Assembly: GCA_015068525.1 (NCBI GenBank) | Contig: SVKJ01000023.1 | Location: 1 to 23,373, forward strand | Direction: 5' to 3' | Length of the DNA stretch: 23,373 nt | Source of the DNA: Oscillospiraceae bacterium | Lineage (GTDB): Bacteria > Bacillota > Clostridia > UMGS1840 > HGM11507 | Part shown: positions 22,888 to 23,373 of the stretch, one piece after another | Layout of the letters: every line of letters begins with the position of its first letter | How positions within the stretch are numbered: position 1 is the stretch's first letter | The notes under the pieces: model-generated | The model's database searches: none | Seen by the model: only the letters and a program-made list of their open reading frames with translations | What the model was told of the DNA's origin: nothing | Program-made: the position numbers and the translations under genes

Positions 22888-22893
22888 ATTATA
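22888..22893 (-). promoter_or_regulatory. -10 element for the membrane protein-TetR unit
   Basis: Minus strand TATAAT, 31 nt before the start codon at 22856. The -35 position holds only a weak TTCATT. Confidence 0.45.
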
Positions 22894-22915
22894 AAGAAAA
22901 ATAAGATTAAAATGA

Positions 22916-22953
22916 ACAACACAATTTAAAGTTTTTGTTGTATTAAAAACTTT
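22916..22953. promoter_or_regulatory. Overlapping inverted repeats, candidate TetR operator
   Basis: ACAACACAA...TTGTTGT (22916-22941) and AAAGTTTTT/AAAAACTTT (22928-22953, perfect 9 bp) overlap, 23-60 nt upstream of the -10. The symmetry suits a dimeric TetR repressor, but AT-richness lowers certainty. Confidence 0.4.
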
Positions 22954-23082
22954 TTATAGATATATATTATCACAAAATGCATCAGTCTGCAATTCAAATG
23001 AACAGAACAATGTAGAATGTCAACTAAATTATTCCGTTTTGTTGGGAAAAAGGAGAACAATAAAGATGCAGACATAAAAATA
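22954..23082. other. Non-coding stretch, nothing recognised
   Basis: No gene lies between 22857 and 23325. Apart from the operator-like repeats on its left and the repeat element and terminator on its right, this part shows no coding frame, RNA signature or repeat that I can support. Confidence 0.5.
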
Positions 23083-23216
23083 AGCTTTGCGAAAGCAAAA
23101 CTTCCACAATTATTAATTATTCATCAGCCGAAGGCGACTTCATCATTCATTATTCATTAAAAATCCTGTCGCATTTAATGAATGATGAATATTGAATAAT
23201 GAAAAATGAATAATAC
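23083..23216. repeat. MITE-like inverted-repeat element made of ATTCAT units
   Basis: A hairpin AAGCTTTGC/GCAAAACTT (about 23082-23103) is followed by arms of short repeated units. TTCATTATTCATTAAA (23146-23161) pairs with 23174-23189 with one mismatch. The outer ATTATTAATTATTCAT and its partner GAAAAATGAATAAT continue the symmetry, with a small GCC-GAA-GGC hairpin inserted in the left arm. No open frame. It resembles in plan, not in sequence, the element at 7074-7229. Confidence 0.65.
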
Positions 23217-23256
23217 AAAACAAAAAATCCTATCTTTCGACAGGATTTTTTGTTTT
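23217..23256 (-). terminator. Terminator of the gene entering from the right
   Basis: AAAACAAAAAATCCTATC and GACAGGATTTTTTGTTTT form an 18-bp stem with one mismatch and a TTTC loop. It lies ~70 nt after the stop codon at 23326. Between them, 23258-23312 has GGGAAA/TTTCCC ends but no RNA family I recognise. Confidence 0.85.
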
Positions 23257-23325
23257 GGGAAAGCCGAACCATAGAGATATTCGAACCAGGCACCCTATTT
23301 TTCGTTTTTCCCAAAAAAGACAAAC

Positions 23326-23373
23326 CTACTGCATAATCATTCCGGAATCAGGTTCTTCAATATCATCCATATC
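23326..23373 (-). CDS. C-terminal tip of an unidentified protein (5' part outside window)
   Basis: The frame reads DMDDIEEPDSGMIMQ and a TAG stop at 23326-23328. Acidic, tail-like composition and a terminator downstream support a real gene end. Too short to identify. Confidence 0.5.
   Translation of the reverse strand, partial: DMDDIEEPDSGMIMQ

Noticed and set aside
23258..23312. Possible tRNA or small RNA, from a GGTTCGAAT motif on the minus strand and GGGAAA/TTTCCC ends
   Set aside because: The T-arm does not pair around GGTTCGAAT and no cloverleaf or CCA-compatible stem can be drawn; no signal-recognition RNA signature either.
1..23373. CRISPR array, rRNA, prophage or integrase
   Set aside because: No evenly spaced direct repeats, no rRNA signature and no recombinase or phage structural gene was seen on either strand.

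Overview
The window is AT-rich, with compact operons, strong AGGAGG-type ribosome binding sites and many rho-independent terminators. It carries S-layer-homology (SLH) surface proteins, a lipoprotein solute-binding protein, and glycoside hydrolases each paired with an AraC regulator. This fits an anaerobic, probably gut, member of the Clostridia that uses plant or host glycans. A Monoglobus-like lineage is a guess from the SLH plus cadherin-like architecture, not something the sequence proves.

Layout. (A) 1-10449, all minus strand, read right to left: a two-domain NagZ-type GH3, an orphan lipoprotein sugar-binding protein, a gap holding a repeat element, then three large exported proteins spaced 14 nt apart. 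The first has a C-terminal SLH anchor, a CBM96/DNRLRE-like domain and cadherin-like domains. The second has an N-terminal SLH anchor. The third is a lectin-like protein ending in a copper-amine-oxidase-type stalk domain, cut by the window edge. (B) 10612-11412: an AraC regulator divergent from that operon, followed by a ~300 bp inverted-repeat element. (C) 11794-13655: two adjacent Gfo/Idh/MocA oxidoreductases under one good promoter. (D) 13829-14263: a small helical-bundle protein. (E) 14370-17615: an AraC regulator divergent from a domain-swapped GH3 beta-glucosidase, which is bracketed by copies of its own 3' end. (F) 17673-18574: a HAD phosphatase/phosphomutase and, upstream of it, the stump of a MATE transporter. 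(G) 18863-19468: a secreted LysM-CAP protein. (H) 19604-21785: a GH4 alpha-galactosidase (CHSV signature) divergent from a third AraC regulator, with abutting promoters. (I) 21880-22856: a small two-helix membrane protein and a TetR regulator in one unit. (J) 22857-23373: non-coding inverted repeats, a terminator and the last codons of a gene entering from the right.

How it works together (inference): all three glycosidases in the window are divergent from their own AraC gene, so each pair looks like a self-contained sensor-hydrolase module. The Gfo/Idh enzymes and the HAD protein could process the released sugars or sugar phosphates. The SLH proteins would hold glycan-binding functions at the cell surface. 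No ABC permease or kinase is present, so transport must be encoded elsewhere. Four of the computed open reading frames begin too far upstream; ribosome binding sites move their starts to 7055, 8852, 10612 and 15309.
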